Assembly (NCBI GenBank): GCA_000433535.1
Contig: FR892670.1
Span: forward strand, 146,748-171,012
Reading direction: 5' to 3'
Origin: Dorea sp. CAG:317
GTDB lineage: Bacteria > Bacillota > Clostridia > Lachnospirales > Lachnospiraceae
Length of the DNA stretch: 24,265 bases
Of the stretch, positions 14,807 through 23,240 are shown one piece after another (the stretch's first letter is position 1; each line of letters starts with the position of its first letter). A program made the position numbers and the translations under genes. A model generated the notes under the pieces. It saw only the letters and a program-made list of their open reading frames with translations. It had not been told where the DNA came from and ran no database searches.

Positions 14807-15164
14807 AGCAAAAGAACTGGCAAAAGCCAGAGAGAAGCGACAGAAGAAAATGATACGTACAAAGTACGGACAGGCGCCAAAACGTCATGCAAGACAGGGA
14901 ATTAAATCCTGTATGTATTTCGTGTTGGCGGCGTTTGTACTGCTTCTCATGGTATCCGTTTCTTTTGTGTTAAAGGGAAAGGTCAGCATACTGGTTGGAT
15001 TTGCGGGCCTTTTTGTGCTTGTTATGGCAAGCCTTGGATTAGTGTCCGGGATACGCGGATTTAAGGAAAGGGATAAGAATTACATAACGTGTAAGATCGG
15101 CGCCATTTGCTGTGGTCTGCTCGTTCTTGGCATGTGTGCAATATTTATCAGGGGGCTTTTTTAA
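14766..15164 (+). CDS. Three-helix membrane protein of unknown function
   Basis: 132 residues; ATG 14766 follows AAGGAG. The first 45 residues are very basic (Arg/Lys-rich, RRRRTTEEDRAKELAKAREK) and probably cytoplasmic. Three hydrophobic helices follow at about 48-68, 72-95 and 108-130. The arrangement resembles the small DUF6142-type proteins of gut Clostridia, but this is a recollection, not a confirmed match. It overlaps the VanZ-like gene by 41 bases and ends 2 bases before the next start, so translation of all three genes is probably coupled. Confidence 0.65.
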   Translation: MIIKRRRRTTEEDRAKELAKAREKRQKKMIRTKYGQAPKRHARQGIKSCMYFVLAAFVLLLMVSVSFVLKGKVSILVGFAGLFVLVMASLGLVSGIRGFKERDKNYITCKIGAICCGLLVLGMCAIFIRGLF

Positions 15165-15166
15165 AA

Positions 15167-17209
15167 ATGAAAGAGTTAAGATATGAATTGGCAGTTTCCC
15201 GAATTCGGGAAATGATGGATGAAGAAACGGTAGAAGAAAAGTTTCGGGATTATTTTAGAACGGTCGGAGCTTTTGTACTGCTCATTGATGAAACTAATCA
15301 GAAATTGAGAAGTGGAAGCTTTGAAAAATATTCCATGGAAGAACTTGCAGCGTGGAATGCGAAGCTATATGAAGATATTCTTCCGGATGTGTACGACAGA
15401 AGCTATGGAAATCCGGCTTACGCGACAGAAAAACTGGGGGCGGAATATGGACCGGTGTTGAGTGCTTTGTACGCAGAGATCCGGGGGGCAATTGCTTATG
15501 TGTATGAGCAGAAGATAGAGTATCTGGATATTTTATTTGAGCTGTTTGTTGAAATTTACAATCAGTTTGAAGAAGGTCCGGTTGTAAAAAATGTGCAGGA
15601 TACAATTTATTGGTATGCAAGCGATTACTGCGACGTATTTGTGGCAGACAGAATCTTAGAGCAGGTGGATGCAAGCAGATCTTTTGCAACGGACATTATC
15701 AGGAAAAGTGATCTTACCGATCTTCGCTATCTCTATTCTTTTGGAGAATATATCAGTGCCAGTGAGATCCGCACAGCCAGACATTTACTGGAACTGGACG
15801 AGTCTGTGATTGCGAAGATGGCAGATGTCTATACAGAAGGTTATCGAATTGGCTTCGTAAATACAGGGAAAGATCTTACGAAAAAGAAAAGCGTAAATAT
15901 CCGTTATGTACTCGGTTTTGAGCGTGTGGTGAAAAAAGCCATCGAAAATTTTGAAAAGATGGGATTGTCTCCGGTTATTTATCGTTCCGGTGTCAGTATG
16001 CTTACTAAGAGACAGCACTTGAAGATCGGATATTACGGGGCGATTGCCAATAAGCAGTACGAATACGATCATCGAGACGATCAGGCTTTGTTTTTAGATA
16101 AGAAATTTGTTGAAAGAAAGCTGGAAGTGATGCAGACAACTTATGAGCATTGCAAAGATCTGGCAAGAGTATTTGCAGGTCCGGCATGCATAGAGATGTT
16201 CGGGGAAGAACCGTTTGTGCCGGAAGTGAAAGAGGAAGTGCTTACGCTGAATGAGAAACAGCAGGAATTGTCGGTGTCATTTGACAGTAGACAGAGTCAG
16301 CTGGTTAATACTTATATTCCGGGAGATGAGAGAAGTTTTACCATCATTGCTTATCCGGTGCCGGAGATTGGAGATAAGTACGAAGAAATCTTTGATGAGA
16401 TCATTCGAATCAATACACTGGATGCAAAAGTATATGAAAAAGTGCAGCAGACATTGATCGATGCGCTGGATCAGGGTACTTGCGTACGGATTCTTGGGGG
16501 AAACGGTAATTGTACAGATTTGACAGTTCAGCTTCATTCGTTAAAGGATCGGGAGAAAGAGACCATTTTCGAAAATTGTGTGGCGGATGTAAATATTCCG
16601 GTGGGAGAAGTATTTACATCACCGGTTCTTGAAGGGACGAACGGACTGCTGCATGTGAGCAAGGTCTATTTAAATGAACTTCAATATCAGGATCTTAAGA
16701 TTACTTTTGCCAATGGAATGATCGCAGATTACAGCTGCAAGAATTTTGAGAGAGAGTTGGAAAATAAAGAATATATAAAGGAACATGTACTTCACAGACA
16801 AGCAACGCTTCCGCTTGGAGAGTTTGCCATCGGAACAAATACGACCGCGTATGTGGCAGCGAAAAAATACGATATTGAGGACAAGATGCCGATTCTCATC
16901 GCTGAGAAGATGGGACCTCATTTTGCAGTAGGAGATACATGTTACAGTTGGAGCGAGGACATCAAAGTCTATAATCCGAATGGAAAAGAAATTATAGCAA
17001 GAGATAATTCGATTTCTATTCTTCGGAAAGAGGATGTGTCCAAAGCGTATTACCATTGCCATACGGATATTACGATCCCTTACGAAGAATTAAAGCGTAT
17101 TTATGTAATTACAGCAGATGGAAAAGAGATTTCTCTTATAGAAAATGGAGAATTTGTACTTCCGGACACAGAAATTTTAAATGAACCATTGAAAAATACT
17201 TATAAATAA
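15167..17209 (+). CDS. M29-like aminopeptidase with long N-terminal extension
   Basis: 680 residues from ATG 15167, which has AGGGGGC 10 bases upstream; an in-frame ATG at 15107 lies inside the preceding gene. The C-terminal half resembles M29 metallo-aminopeptidases (AmpS/AmpT/PepS): VPVGEVFTSP-like IPVGEVFTSP with metal ligand E481, LGEFAIGTN with E552, EKMGPHFAVG with E580 and H585, and Y593. The family's final H-x-D ligand pair reads S-E-D here (S596, D598), so one histidine appears to be missing. The N-terminal 320 or so residues are extra relative to the usual 370-410-residue enzyme and are not recognised. Likely a cytoplasmic peptidase, possibly with altered metal binding. Confidence 0.65.
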   Translation: MKELRYELAVSRIREMMDEETVEEKFRDYFRTVGAFVLLIDETNQKLRSGSFEKYSMEELAAWNAKLYEDILPDVYDRSYGNPAYATEKLGAEYGPVLSALYAEIRGAIAYVYEQKIEYLDILFELFVEIYNQFEEGPVVKNVQDTIYWYASDYCDVFVADRILEQVDASRSFATDIIRKSDLTDLRYLYSFGEYISASEIRTARHLLELDESVIAKMADVYTEGYRIGFVNTGKDLTKKKSVNIRYVLGFERVVKKAIENFEKMGLSPVIYRSGVSMLTKRQHLKIGYYGAIANKQYEYDHRDDQALFLDKKFVERKLEVMQTTYEHCKDLARVFAGPACIEMFGEEPFVPEVKEEVLTLNEKQQELSVSFDSRQSQLVNTYIPGDERSFTIIAYPVPEIGDKYEEIFDEIIRINTLDAKVYEKVQQTLIDALDQGTCVRILGGNGNCTDLTVQLHSLKDREKETIFENCVADVNIPVGEVFTSPVLEGTNGLLHVSKVYLNELQYQDLKITFANGMIADYSCKNFERELENKEYIKEHVLHRQATLPLGEFAIGTNTTAYVAAKKYDIEDKMPILIAEKMGPHFAVGDTCYSWSEDIKVYNPNGKEIIARDNSISILRKEDVSKAYYHCHTDITIPYEELKRIYVITADGKEISLIENGEFVLPDTEILNEPLKNTYK

Positions 17210-17217
17210 GGTAACAT
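17189..17217 (+). promoter_or_regulatory. Possible purE promoter
   Basis: TTGAAA (17189-17194), a 17-base spacer and TAACAT (17212-17217), overlapping the end of the aminopeptidase gene. Plausible boxes but no other support. No purine riboswitch or PurR box was recognised in the short gap before purE. Confidence 0.3.
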
Positions 17218-17256
17218 TTATATGAATAGCTTATGAATAAAGAAAGGATGAAGATT

Positions 17257-17769
17257 ATGCCAAGAGTAGGAATTGTTATGGGCAGTGACTCAGATCTGAA
17301 AGTGATGAGCAAAGCAGCAGCAATGCTGGAAGAATTAGGAGTAGACTATGAAATGACGATCATTTCTGCGCATCGTGAACCGGACGAATTGATTGAGTGG
17401 ACACGCAGTGCAGAGGGACGTGGAATGAAAGTTATGATCGCAGGGGCAGGAATGGCAGCAGCGCTTCCGGGTATGTGTGCAGCATTATTTACTCTTCCGG
17501 TGATCGGAGTTCCTCTTTCCGGTAAGAACTTAGACGGTATGGATGCAGTATTTTCCATTATGCAGATGCCGCCGGGGGTTCCGGTTGCGACAGTGGCAAT
17601 TGATGGCGCTAAAAATGCGGCAATCCTTGCAGCAAAGATTCTTGCAGCTTCTGATGAAGCGTTGCTTGACAGATTGAAAGCTTATACATCAGAAATGAAA
17701 GAACAGGTAAAAGCAAAAGCAGCAAAGCTTGACGAGATTGGTTACGAGGCATATCTGAACAACAAATAG
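17257..17769 (+). CDS. purE: 5-(carboxyamino)imidazole ribonucleotide mutase PurE
   Basis: 170 residues from ATG 17257, which has GAAAGGA about 9 bases before it. ATGs at 17233 and 17248 are in frame but lie on or before that ribosome site. Signatures: VMGSDSD (G9-D13), ISAHREP (H39) and AAALPGM. The enzyme provides the carboxylated AIR intermediate in IMP synthesis. The partner purK is not in the window, so whether this is a class I mutase or a CO2-using class II enzyme is open. It begins the purE-purM-purN-purD run. Confidence 0.93.
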   Translation: MPRVGIVMGSDSDLKVMSKAAAMLEELGVDYEMTIISAHREPDELIEWTRSAEGRGMKVMIAGAGMAAALPGMCAALFTLPVIGVPLSGKNLDGMDAVFSIMQMPPGVPVATVAIDGAKNAAILAAKILAASDEALLDRLKAYTSEMKEQVKAKAAKLDEIGYEAYLNNK

Positions 17770-17794
17770 AAAAAGCATATAAAGGAGACGGGTT

Positions 17795-18820
17795 ATGGAT
17801 TATAAAAAAGCGGGCGTTGATATTGAAGCGGGTTATAGATCCGTAGAGCTTATGAAAGAGCATGTGAAGAAAACAATGCGTCCAGAGGTTCTTGGCGGAC
17901 TTGGCGGATTTTCAGGAGCATTTTCACTTGCTAAGATTAAAGAGATGGAAGAGCCGGTACTTTTATCGGGGACAGACGGATGTGGAACAAAGGTAAAATT
18001 AGCAATGATCATGGACAAGCATGATACAATCGGTATTGATGCGGTAGCTATGTGCGTGAATGACATTGCCTGTGCCGGCGGTGAACCGTTATTCTTCCTT
18101 GACTATATTGCGTGTGGTAAGAATTATCCGGAAAAGATTGCGTCAATCGTAAGCGGTGTGGCAGAAGGCTGCCTTCAGTCCGAAGCAGCTCTGATCGGAG
18201 GAGAGACCGCAGAGCATCCGGGGCTCATGCCTGAGGAAGACTATGATCTGGCCGGATTTGCAGTAGGCGTATGTGATAAGAAAGATATGATCACAGGTGA
18301 GAACCTGAAAGCCGGTGACGTGTTGATCGGAATGGCATCTTCCGGTGTACATAGTAATGGATTTTCTCTTGTGAGAAAAGTATTCGAAATGACGAAAGAA
18401 TCACTGGATACTTATTATGATGAACTTGGCATGACGCTTGGAGAGGCACTTCTTGCACCGACAAGAATCTATGTAAAGGCGTTGAAGAGCATTAAGGAAT
18501 CCGGTGTGGTTGTAAAAGCGTGCAGCCATATTACGGGTGGCGGTTTTTATGAAAATATTCCGAGAATGCTTGTTGACGGAACACACGCGGTAGTCGAAAA
18601 AGACAGCTATCCGGTGCCTCCGATCTTCAAACTCCTTGCAGAAACAGGAGATATTACGGAACAGATGATGTACAATACATATAATATGGGACTTGGTATG
18701 ATCGTGGCAGTCGATCCGGCAGATGTAGAGAAGACAATGAAAGCCATTGAAGAAGCCGGAGATAAACCATATGTTGTAGGCCGTATTGAGGCAGGAGAAA
18801 AAGGAGTTACCTTATGTTAA
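17795..18820 (+). CDS. purM: Phosphoribosylformylglycinamidine cyclo-ligase (AIR synthetase)
   Basis: 341 residues, normal length. It closes FGAM to AIR with ATP. Motifs: LLSGTDGCGTK near residue 56, the glycine-rich LIGGETAEHPG near 133 and SHITGGGFYEN near 247. AAAGGAGA precedes ATG 17795, 25 bases after purE. Its last codons overlap the purN start by 7 bases (ATGTTAA), a coupling overlap. Confidence 0.96.
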   Translation: MDYKKAGVDIEAGYRSVELMKEHVKKTMRPEVLGGLGGFSGAFSLAKIKEMEEPVLLSGTDGCGTKVKLAMIMDKHDTIGIDAVAMCVNDIACAGGEPLFFLDYIACGKNYPEKIASIVSGVAEGCLQSEAALIGGETAEHPGLMPEEDYDLAGFAVGVCDKKDMITGENLKAGDVLIGMASSGVHSNGFSLVRKVFEMTKESLDTYYDELGMTLGEALLAPTRIYVKALKSIKESGVVVKACSHITGGGFYENIPRMLVDGTHAVVEKDSYPVPPIFKLLAETGDITEQMMYNTYNMGLGMIVAVDPADVEKTMKAIEEAGDKPYVVGRIEAGEKGVTLC

Positions 18821-19440
18821 ATGTGGTTGTGCTCGTATCCGGTGGCGGGACGAATCTACAGGCGATTATTGACGCGGTGGAGTCCGGTCAGATTACCAAT
18901 ACGAAAATTGCAGGTGTAATCAGTAACAATCAAAATGCTTATGCGCTGGAGCGTGCAAAGAAGCATGGGATACCAAGCCTTTGTATTTCTCCAAAACAAT
19001 TTTCCTCCAGAGAGGAATTTAATGAACAGTTTCTGGAAAAAGTAAATGAACTTCATCCGGATCTGATTGTGCTGGCTGGATTTCTTGTTGTGATTCCGCC
19101 GGCTATGATCGAAACGTACAGAAACCGAATCATTAATATCCATCCGTCTCTCATTCCGTCTTTTTGCGGAACGGGATTCTATGGATTGAAAGTACATGAG
19201 GCAGCCCTTGCCCGTGGAGTGAAAGTTGTAGGCGCTACGGTGCATTTTGTAGATGAGGGTACAGACACAGGTCCGATCATTTTGCAGAAAGCCGTGGAAG
19301 TAGAGGCAGGAGACACTCCGGAGGTGCTTCAAAGACGAGTGATGGAACAGGCGGAGTGGAAGATTCTGCCGAAGGCGATTGACCTGATCGCTAATGGAAA
19401 AGTGTCTGTGTTAGATGGACTTACTGTTGTTAAGGAATAG
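18814..19440 (+). CDS. purN: Phosphoribosylglycinamide formyltransferase PurN
   Basis: 208 residues, folate-dependent GAR transformylase. The N-terminal nucleotide loop is VSGGGTNLQA. The catalytic set is N108 and H110 in INIHPSLIP, and D151 in DEGTDTGP by alignment to the E. coli enzyme. The loop after HPSLIP reads SFCGTGFYG rather than the enterobacterial form, as in many Clostridia. It overlaps purM by 7 bases. A strong hairpin follows before purD. Confidence 0.94.
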   Translation: MLNVVVLVSGGGTNLQAIIDAVESGQITNTKIAGVISNNQNAYALERAKKHGIPSLCISPKQFSSREEFNEQFLEKVNELHPDLIVLAGFLVVIPPAMIETYRNRIINIHPSLIPSFCGTGFYGLKVHEAALARGVKVVGATVHFVDEGTDTGPIILQKAVEVEAGDTPEVLQRRVMEQAEWKILPKAIDLIANGKVSVLDGLTVVKE

Positions 19441-19444
19441 AGAA

Positions 19445-19481
19445 AAGCATAAGGGTATGCAAAAAGCATGCTCTTATGCTT
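19445..19481 (+). repeat. 16-bp hairpin between purN and purD
   Basis: AAGCATAAGGGTATGC (19445-19460) and GCATGCTCTTATGCTT (19466-19481) pair over all 16 positions, two as G-U, around AAAAA. The following bases (GTGTTGTTTTC) are only moderately T-rich, so it may attenuate, process or stabilise the transcript rather than terminate it fully. Confidence 0.75.
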
Positions 19482-19509
19482 GTGTTGTTTTCAGATAGGA
19501 GGAAATGGA

Positions 19510-20781
19510 ATGAACGTATTAATTGTAGGAAGCGGTGGAAGAGAGCATGCAATTGCATATTGTGTAGCCAAAAGTGAGAAAGCAGATAAGATTTATTGTA
19601 CTCCGGGAAATGCAGGAATTGCCCAGATAGCGGAATGTGCACCAATCGGAGCTATGGAGTTTGATAAAATCGTAGCATTTGCAAAAGAAAAAGAAGTTGA
19701 TCTTGTAATTGTCGGCATGGACGATCCACTTGTCGGAGGACTTGTGGATGAATTGGAGGCAGCTGGTATCCGTGCATTCGGACCGAAGAAAAACGCTGCG
19801 ATTTTAGAGGGATCGAAAGCGTTCTCAAAAGATCTTATGAAGAAATACCACATTCCGACAGCTGCATATGAGAATTTTACTGATCCTGATAAGGCACTTG
19901 CTTATCTGGAAACGGCAAAATTTCCGATCGTGTTAAAGGCAGATGGATTGGCGCTTGGAAAAGGTGTGCTGATCTGCCAGAATCTGGAAGAGGCAAAAGA
20001 AGGCGTGAAAGAAATCATGCTGGATAAGAAGTTTGGTACTGCGGGCAATGAAATGGTCATTGAAGAGTTCATGACAGGCCGTGAGGTGTCTGTGCTTTCT
20101 TTTGTTGATGGAAACACAATTAAAACGATGACGTCTGCACAGGATCATAAGCGCGCAGGAGATGGAGATACTGGTTTGAATACAGGAGGAATGGGTACAT
20201 TCTCTCCGAGCCCATTCTATACAAAAGAAGTAGAAGATTTTTGTAATCAATATATTTATCAGGCCACTGTAGATGCAATGAAAGCTGAGGGAAGACCATT
20301 TAAGGGAGTTATTTTCTTCGGACTTATGCTGACAGAAGACGGACCGAAAGTATTAGAGTATAATGCGAGATTTGGCGATCCGGAGGCACAGGTTGTTCTT
20401 CCGAGAATGAAAAATGATATTATTGAAGTAGTGGAGGCTTGTATTGACGGAACACTGGATCAGATCGATTTACAATTCGAGGACAATGCGGCAGTCTGCG
20501 TCGTGCTTGCCAGTGAAGGATATCCGGTAAAATACGAAAAAGGATTAGAAATTACCGGATTGGAAGAGTTTGAAAAACACGACGGATATTATTGCTTCCA
20601 TGCGGGAACCCGTGAAGAGAATGGAAAGCTTTTGACAAACGGTGGTCGTGTTCTTGGAATCACAGCAAAAGGAAAAGATTTAAAAGAAGCCCGTGCAAAT
20701 GCTTATGCCGCAACGGAGTGGGTACAGTTTGACAATAAGTATATGCGCCATGATATCGGAAAAGCGATTGACGAAGCATAA
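19510..20781 (+). CDS. purD: Phosphoribosylamine-glycine ligase (GAR synthetase)
   Basis: 423 residues from ATG 19510, which follows AGGAGGAA. A longer frame from 19468 begins inside the purN-purD hairpin and is rejected. It joins phosphoribosylamine and glycine with ATP. Features: N-terminal GSGGREHAIA, ATP-grasp segments KADGLALGKGV near residue 144 and EYNARFGDPEAQV near 285. It makes the substrate of the PurN enzyme encoded just before it. purF, purL, purC and purH are not in the window. Confidence 0.96.
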   Translation: MNVLIVGSGGREHAIAYCVAKSEKADKIYCTPGNAGIAQIAECAPIGAMEFDKIVAFAKEKEVDLVIVGMDDPLVGGLVDELEAAGIRAFGPKKNAAILEGSKAFSKDLMKKYHIPTAAYENFTDPDKALAYLETAKFPIVLKADGLALGKGVLICQNLEEAKEGVKEIMLDKKFGTAGNEMVIEEFMTGREVSVLSFVDGNTIKTMTSAQDHKRAGDGDTGLNTGGMGTFSPSPFYTKEVEDFCNQYIYQATVDAMKAEGRPFKGVIFFGLMLTEDGPKVLEYNARFGDPEAQVVLPRMKNDIIEVVEACIDGTLDQIDLQFEDNAAVCVVLASEGYPVKYEKGLEITGLEEFEKHDGYYCFHAGTREENGKLLTNGGRVLGITAKGKDLKEARANAYAATEWVQFDNKYMRHDIGKAIDEA

Positions 20782-20823
20782 GTTGCTAGAGAAAGATATA
20801 TAAATAGTAGATCATGCTGAAAA

Positions 20824-20880
20824 CATCCGGCGGAGACCACATAGTAACTATTGAAGTTACAGGGTGGTCACCGCCGGATG
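20824..20880. terminator. Long imperfect palindrome between convergent purD and rpiR-type gene
   Basis: CATCCGGCGG/CCGCCGGATG, an A-A mismatch, GACCAC/GTGGTC, a 3x3 internal loop, GTAACT/AGTTAC and the loop ATTGA: 22 Watson-Crick pairs in 57 bases. On the minus strand it is followed by TTTT, so it can terminate the RpiR-type gene. On the plus strand the T content after it is low. It could also be a mobile palindromic element that now serves as a terminator. Confidence 0.7.
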
Positions 20881-20910
20881 CTTGCTTGTGCTAGTTGCTT
20901 GCGTGAGCAA

Positions 20911-21768
20911 TTAATAATTTCCAAGTATTCCGAGATAACGGTCTAATTTCTTTAATTTCTTCTCCAATCCCTTTACTTTATGGCTGATTGTTTCGAGCAA
21001 TGCTTCTGCCACAAACTGCGGAGCAATTATGGAATTGAAAAATGCGTTGCTGTCTACCGGCACAGTAAAAAGTACCGTGGCATAAGGCGCCAGCAGTGCG
21101 CTTGGTTTATCAGTGATCAAGATGATAGATGCGCCGCTTTCTTTTGCAAGTTCCGCAGTTACTTTATCGAGAGATGAGTATCTGGGGAAACTGAAAATGA
21201 TCAGACAATCATCTTTTGTAATAGTATACATATGATCGATTGGCGTGATAGCGCTTGAATTAGTAGTTTCTACATTGGCCAACATATGTTTTAAATATAG
21301 AAGGAAAAAATCTGATAGACAGCTGTTTCCCCTTGAACCCGCGACATATTTGCGCTTGCTGGAAATAATAAGATCCGCGGCTTCTTCAAATAGTGCGGGA
21401 GTGTTGCTGGCAAAGACGGATTCCAGATTTTTAGCTGCATTTTTTAAATGGCGTTTGATGTAATCGGAATTGTTGTCAAATTTGGCGCGTTTTACAACTC
21501 GCTGAGCAGGAACAGTAATCGTGCTGGATATACTTAACACTTTATCCTGGTAATCTTTTCTCAGAGATTTTTGAAAATCCATGAAACCACTAAAGCCAAG
21601 AGACCGGCTGAAACGGATAACGGAAGATTCACTGACACCGAGTTTGGCAGCGATTTCAGTAGATGTCATAAAACAAGCATCGGCAGAATTGTCCAGTATA
21701 TATTCTGCAATCATTTGTTGTGTCTTTGTCAGGGTGGCATTGTGGATTATTTCTCGTAGTTCTTTCAT
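20911..21768 (-). CDS. MurR/RpiR-family transcriptional regulator (HTH + SIS)
   Basis: 285 residues on the minus strand, starting at the ATG at 21768, which has GAGGT 7-8 bases upstream; the frame runs on to 21867 without a ribosome site. The N-terminal helix-turn-helix is visible (TSTEIAAKLGVSESSVIRFS, about 41-60). The C-terminal SIS domain (about 120-260) should bind a phosphosugar or amino-sugar phosphate, with the ligand-binding start AGSRGNS near 145-151. Regulators of this family usually control nearby sugar or amino-sugar genes. Here the divergent neighbour is alanine dehydrogenase, and inverted repeats lie between them. The ligand and target are not known. Confidence 0.9.
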   Translation of the reverse strand: MKELREIIHNATLTKTQQMIAEYILDNSADACFMTSTEIAAKLGVSESSVIRFSRSLGFSGFMDFQKSLRKDYQDKVLSISSTITVPAQRVVKRAKFDNNSDYIKRHLKNAAKNLESVFASNTPALFEEAADLIISSKRKYVAGSRGNSCLSDFFLLYLKHMLANVETTNSSAITPIDHMYTITKDDCLIIFSFPRYSSLDKVTAELAKESGASIILITDKPSALLAPYATVLFTVPVDSNAFFNSIIAPQFVAEALLETISHKVKGLEKKLKKLDRYLGILGNY

Positions 21769-22078
21769 AACAAATACCTCAATATTATACGATAGAAAAT
21801 GATATCGTGTGATACTAATTAAATTTAAGCATGAAAATGTAAAATTTGCAAGTGGAATTGTAGACACAAATGATATAAATTTAACAAAAATAAAAGTTTT
21901 CGTGAAAAAAATAACTTTTATTGAATATTATAAGATGGTGTGTTACTATAATTTTAGAGACAAATGAACAATATTTTTCAGATAATAAAAAATGTGAAGA
22001 ATATTATTCAAAAGAGTATCGGCTGTGAGCGTTGCAGCGGACGTAAAAATTTTTATTCAAAATCGGGAGGTAATACAA
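21769..22078. promoter_or_regulatory. Divergent control region between the RpiR-type gene and ald
   Basis: 310 bases without a convincing gene. It holds an inverted repeat ACGATA-8-TATCGT (21789-21808), close to the RpiR-type start, and a second perfect one, AATAAAAGTT-14-AACTTTTATT (21889-21898 with 21913-21922). A TATAAT at 21947-21952 is the likely ald -10. Its best -35 (TTGAAT, 21921-21926) is 20 bases away and overlaps the second repeat, so the promoter may depend on a bound regulator. A minus-strand TATAAT (21784-21789) lies too near the RpiR ribosome site for an ordinary leader. Confidence 0.5.
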
Positions 22079-23197
22079 GTGAAAGTAGGATGTGTAAAAG
22101 AGATTAAGAACAATGAGTTTCGTGTAGGTATGACACCTGACAACGTAAAGGCATATGTTGGTGCTGGACACGAAGTTTACATCGAGAAAGGTGCTGGAGT
22201 AGGTTCAGGATTCATGGATGCAGAGTACGAAGAAGCAGGAGCTAAAATGATTGATTCTGCTAAAGAAGTATGGGATACAGTTGAAATGATGATTAAGGTT
22301 AAAGAGCCATTGCCGGAAGAATATCCATTATTCCATGAAGGACTGATTCTTTATACATATCTTCACCTTGCAGCTGACAAGCCACAGACAGATGCTCTGT
22401 TAGCAGCTAAAGTTAAAGGTGTTGCTTATGAGACATTATTTGACCCAAGACAGGGTGGACTTCCATTACTTGCTCCAATGAGCCAGATCGCTGGACGTCT
22501 TTCTATTCAGGAAGGTGCTAAATACCTTGAGAAAACATTTGGTGGAGAAGGTGTTCTCCTTGCAGGTGTACCAGGAACTCCAAAGGCTAACATCGTAATC
22601 CTCGGTGGTGGTAACGTTGGAACAAACGCATGTAAGATCGCTGTAGGTATGGGTGCTAACGTAACAATCTTAGACATTAGCCTGCCAAGACTTGCATACT
22701 TAGATGACCTGTTTGGAGCACGTATTCAGACATTAGTTTCTACAGATGCTAACATTGAAAAAGCTGTTAAAGAGGCTGACCTTGTAATCGGTTCTGTACT
22801 GATTCCAGGAAAAGCTGCTCCGAAGCTGTTCAAGAAAAAATATCTTAAAGAGATGAAACCGGGCGCTGTATTCGTAGACGTTGCAGTTGACCAGGGTGGA
22901 TGTGGTGAGACAACAAAGGTTACATACCATGATGATCCGATCTTCGAAGTAGACGGTGTTGTACACTACTGTGTAGGAAATATGCCAGGAGCAGTTCCGA
23001 GAACATCTACAATCGCTCTTACAAACGCTACATTAAGCTATGGCTTACAGATCGCTAACAAAGGATTAGAGCAGGCTTGTAAAGATAACGAAGTTATCTA
23101 TTCTGCAGTAAATACATACGATGGAAAACTTACATGCAAGAACGTTGCAGACAGCTTTGACTGCTACGAGTATGTAGACATCAGAACACTCGCATAA
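22079..23197 (+). CDS. ald: Alanine dehydrogenase
   Basis: 372 residues from GTG 22079, which has GGGAGG 8 bases before it; a frame from 22025 would add 18 unrelated residues. The enzyme interconverts L-alanine and pyruvate plus ammonia with NAD. Conserved residues match the family: R15, K75 in KVKEP and H96 in YLHLAAD at the active site, GGGNVG (176-181) and D198 for NAD, and D271 in DQGGC. Codon choice is biased (many GCT, GTT, CCA, AAC) compared with neighbours, as expected for a highly expressed gene. It appears monocistronic, ended by a strong terminator. Confidence 0.95.
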   Translation: MKVGCVKEIKNNEFRVGMTPDNVKAYVGAGHEVYIEKGAGVGSGFMDAEYEEAGAKMIDSAKEVWDTVEMMIKVKEPLPEEYPLFHEGLILYTYLHLAADKPQTDALLAAKVKGVAYETLFDPRQGGLPLLAPMSQIAGRLSIQEGAKYLEKTFGGEGVLLAGVPGTPKANIVILGGGNVGTNACKIAVGMGANVTILDISLPRLAYLDDLFGARIQTLVSTDANIEKAVKEADLVIGSVLIPGKAAPKLFKKKYLKEMKPGAVFVDVAVDQGGCGETTKVTYHDDPIFEVDGVVHYCVGNMPGAVPRTSTIALTNATLSYGLQIANKGLEQACKDNEVIYSAVNTYDGKLTCKNVADSFDCYEYVDIRTLA

Positions 23198-23240
23198 TTT
23201 ATTAAGAAAAACTTCTAAACTTAATTCCTTCAAAGTTGTG

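Noticed and set aside
19468..19509. Longer purD frame from 19468
   Set aside because: It begins within a hairpin arm, encodes a Cys-rich stretch not found in PurD, and lacks a ribosome site; ATG 19510 follows AGGAGGAA.
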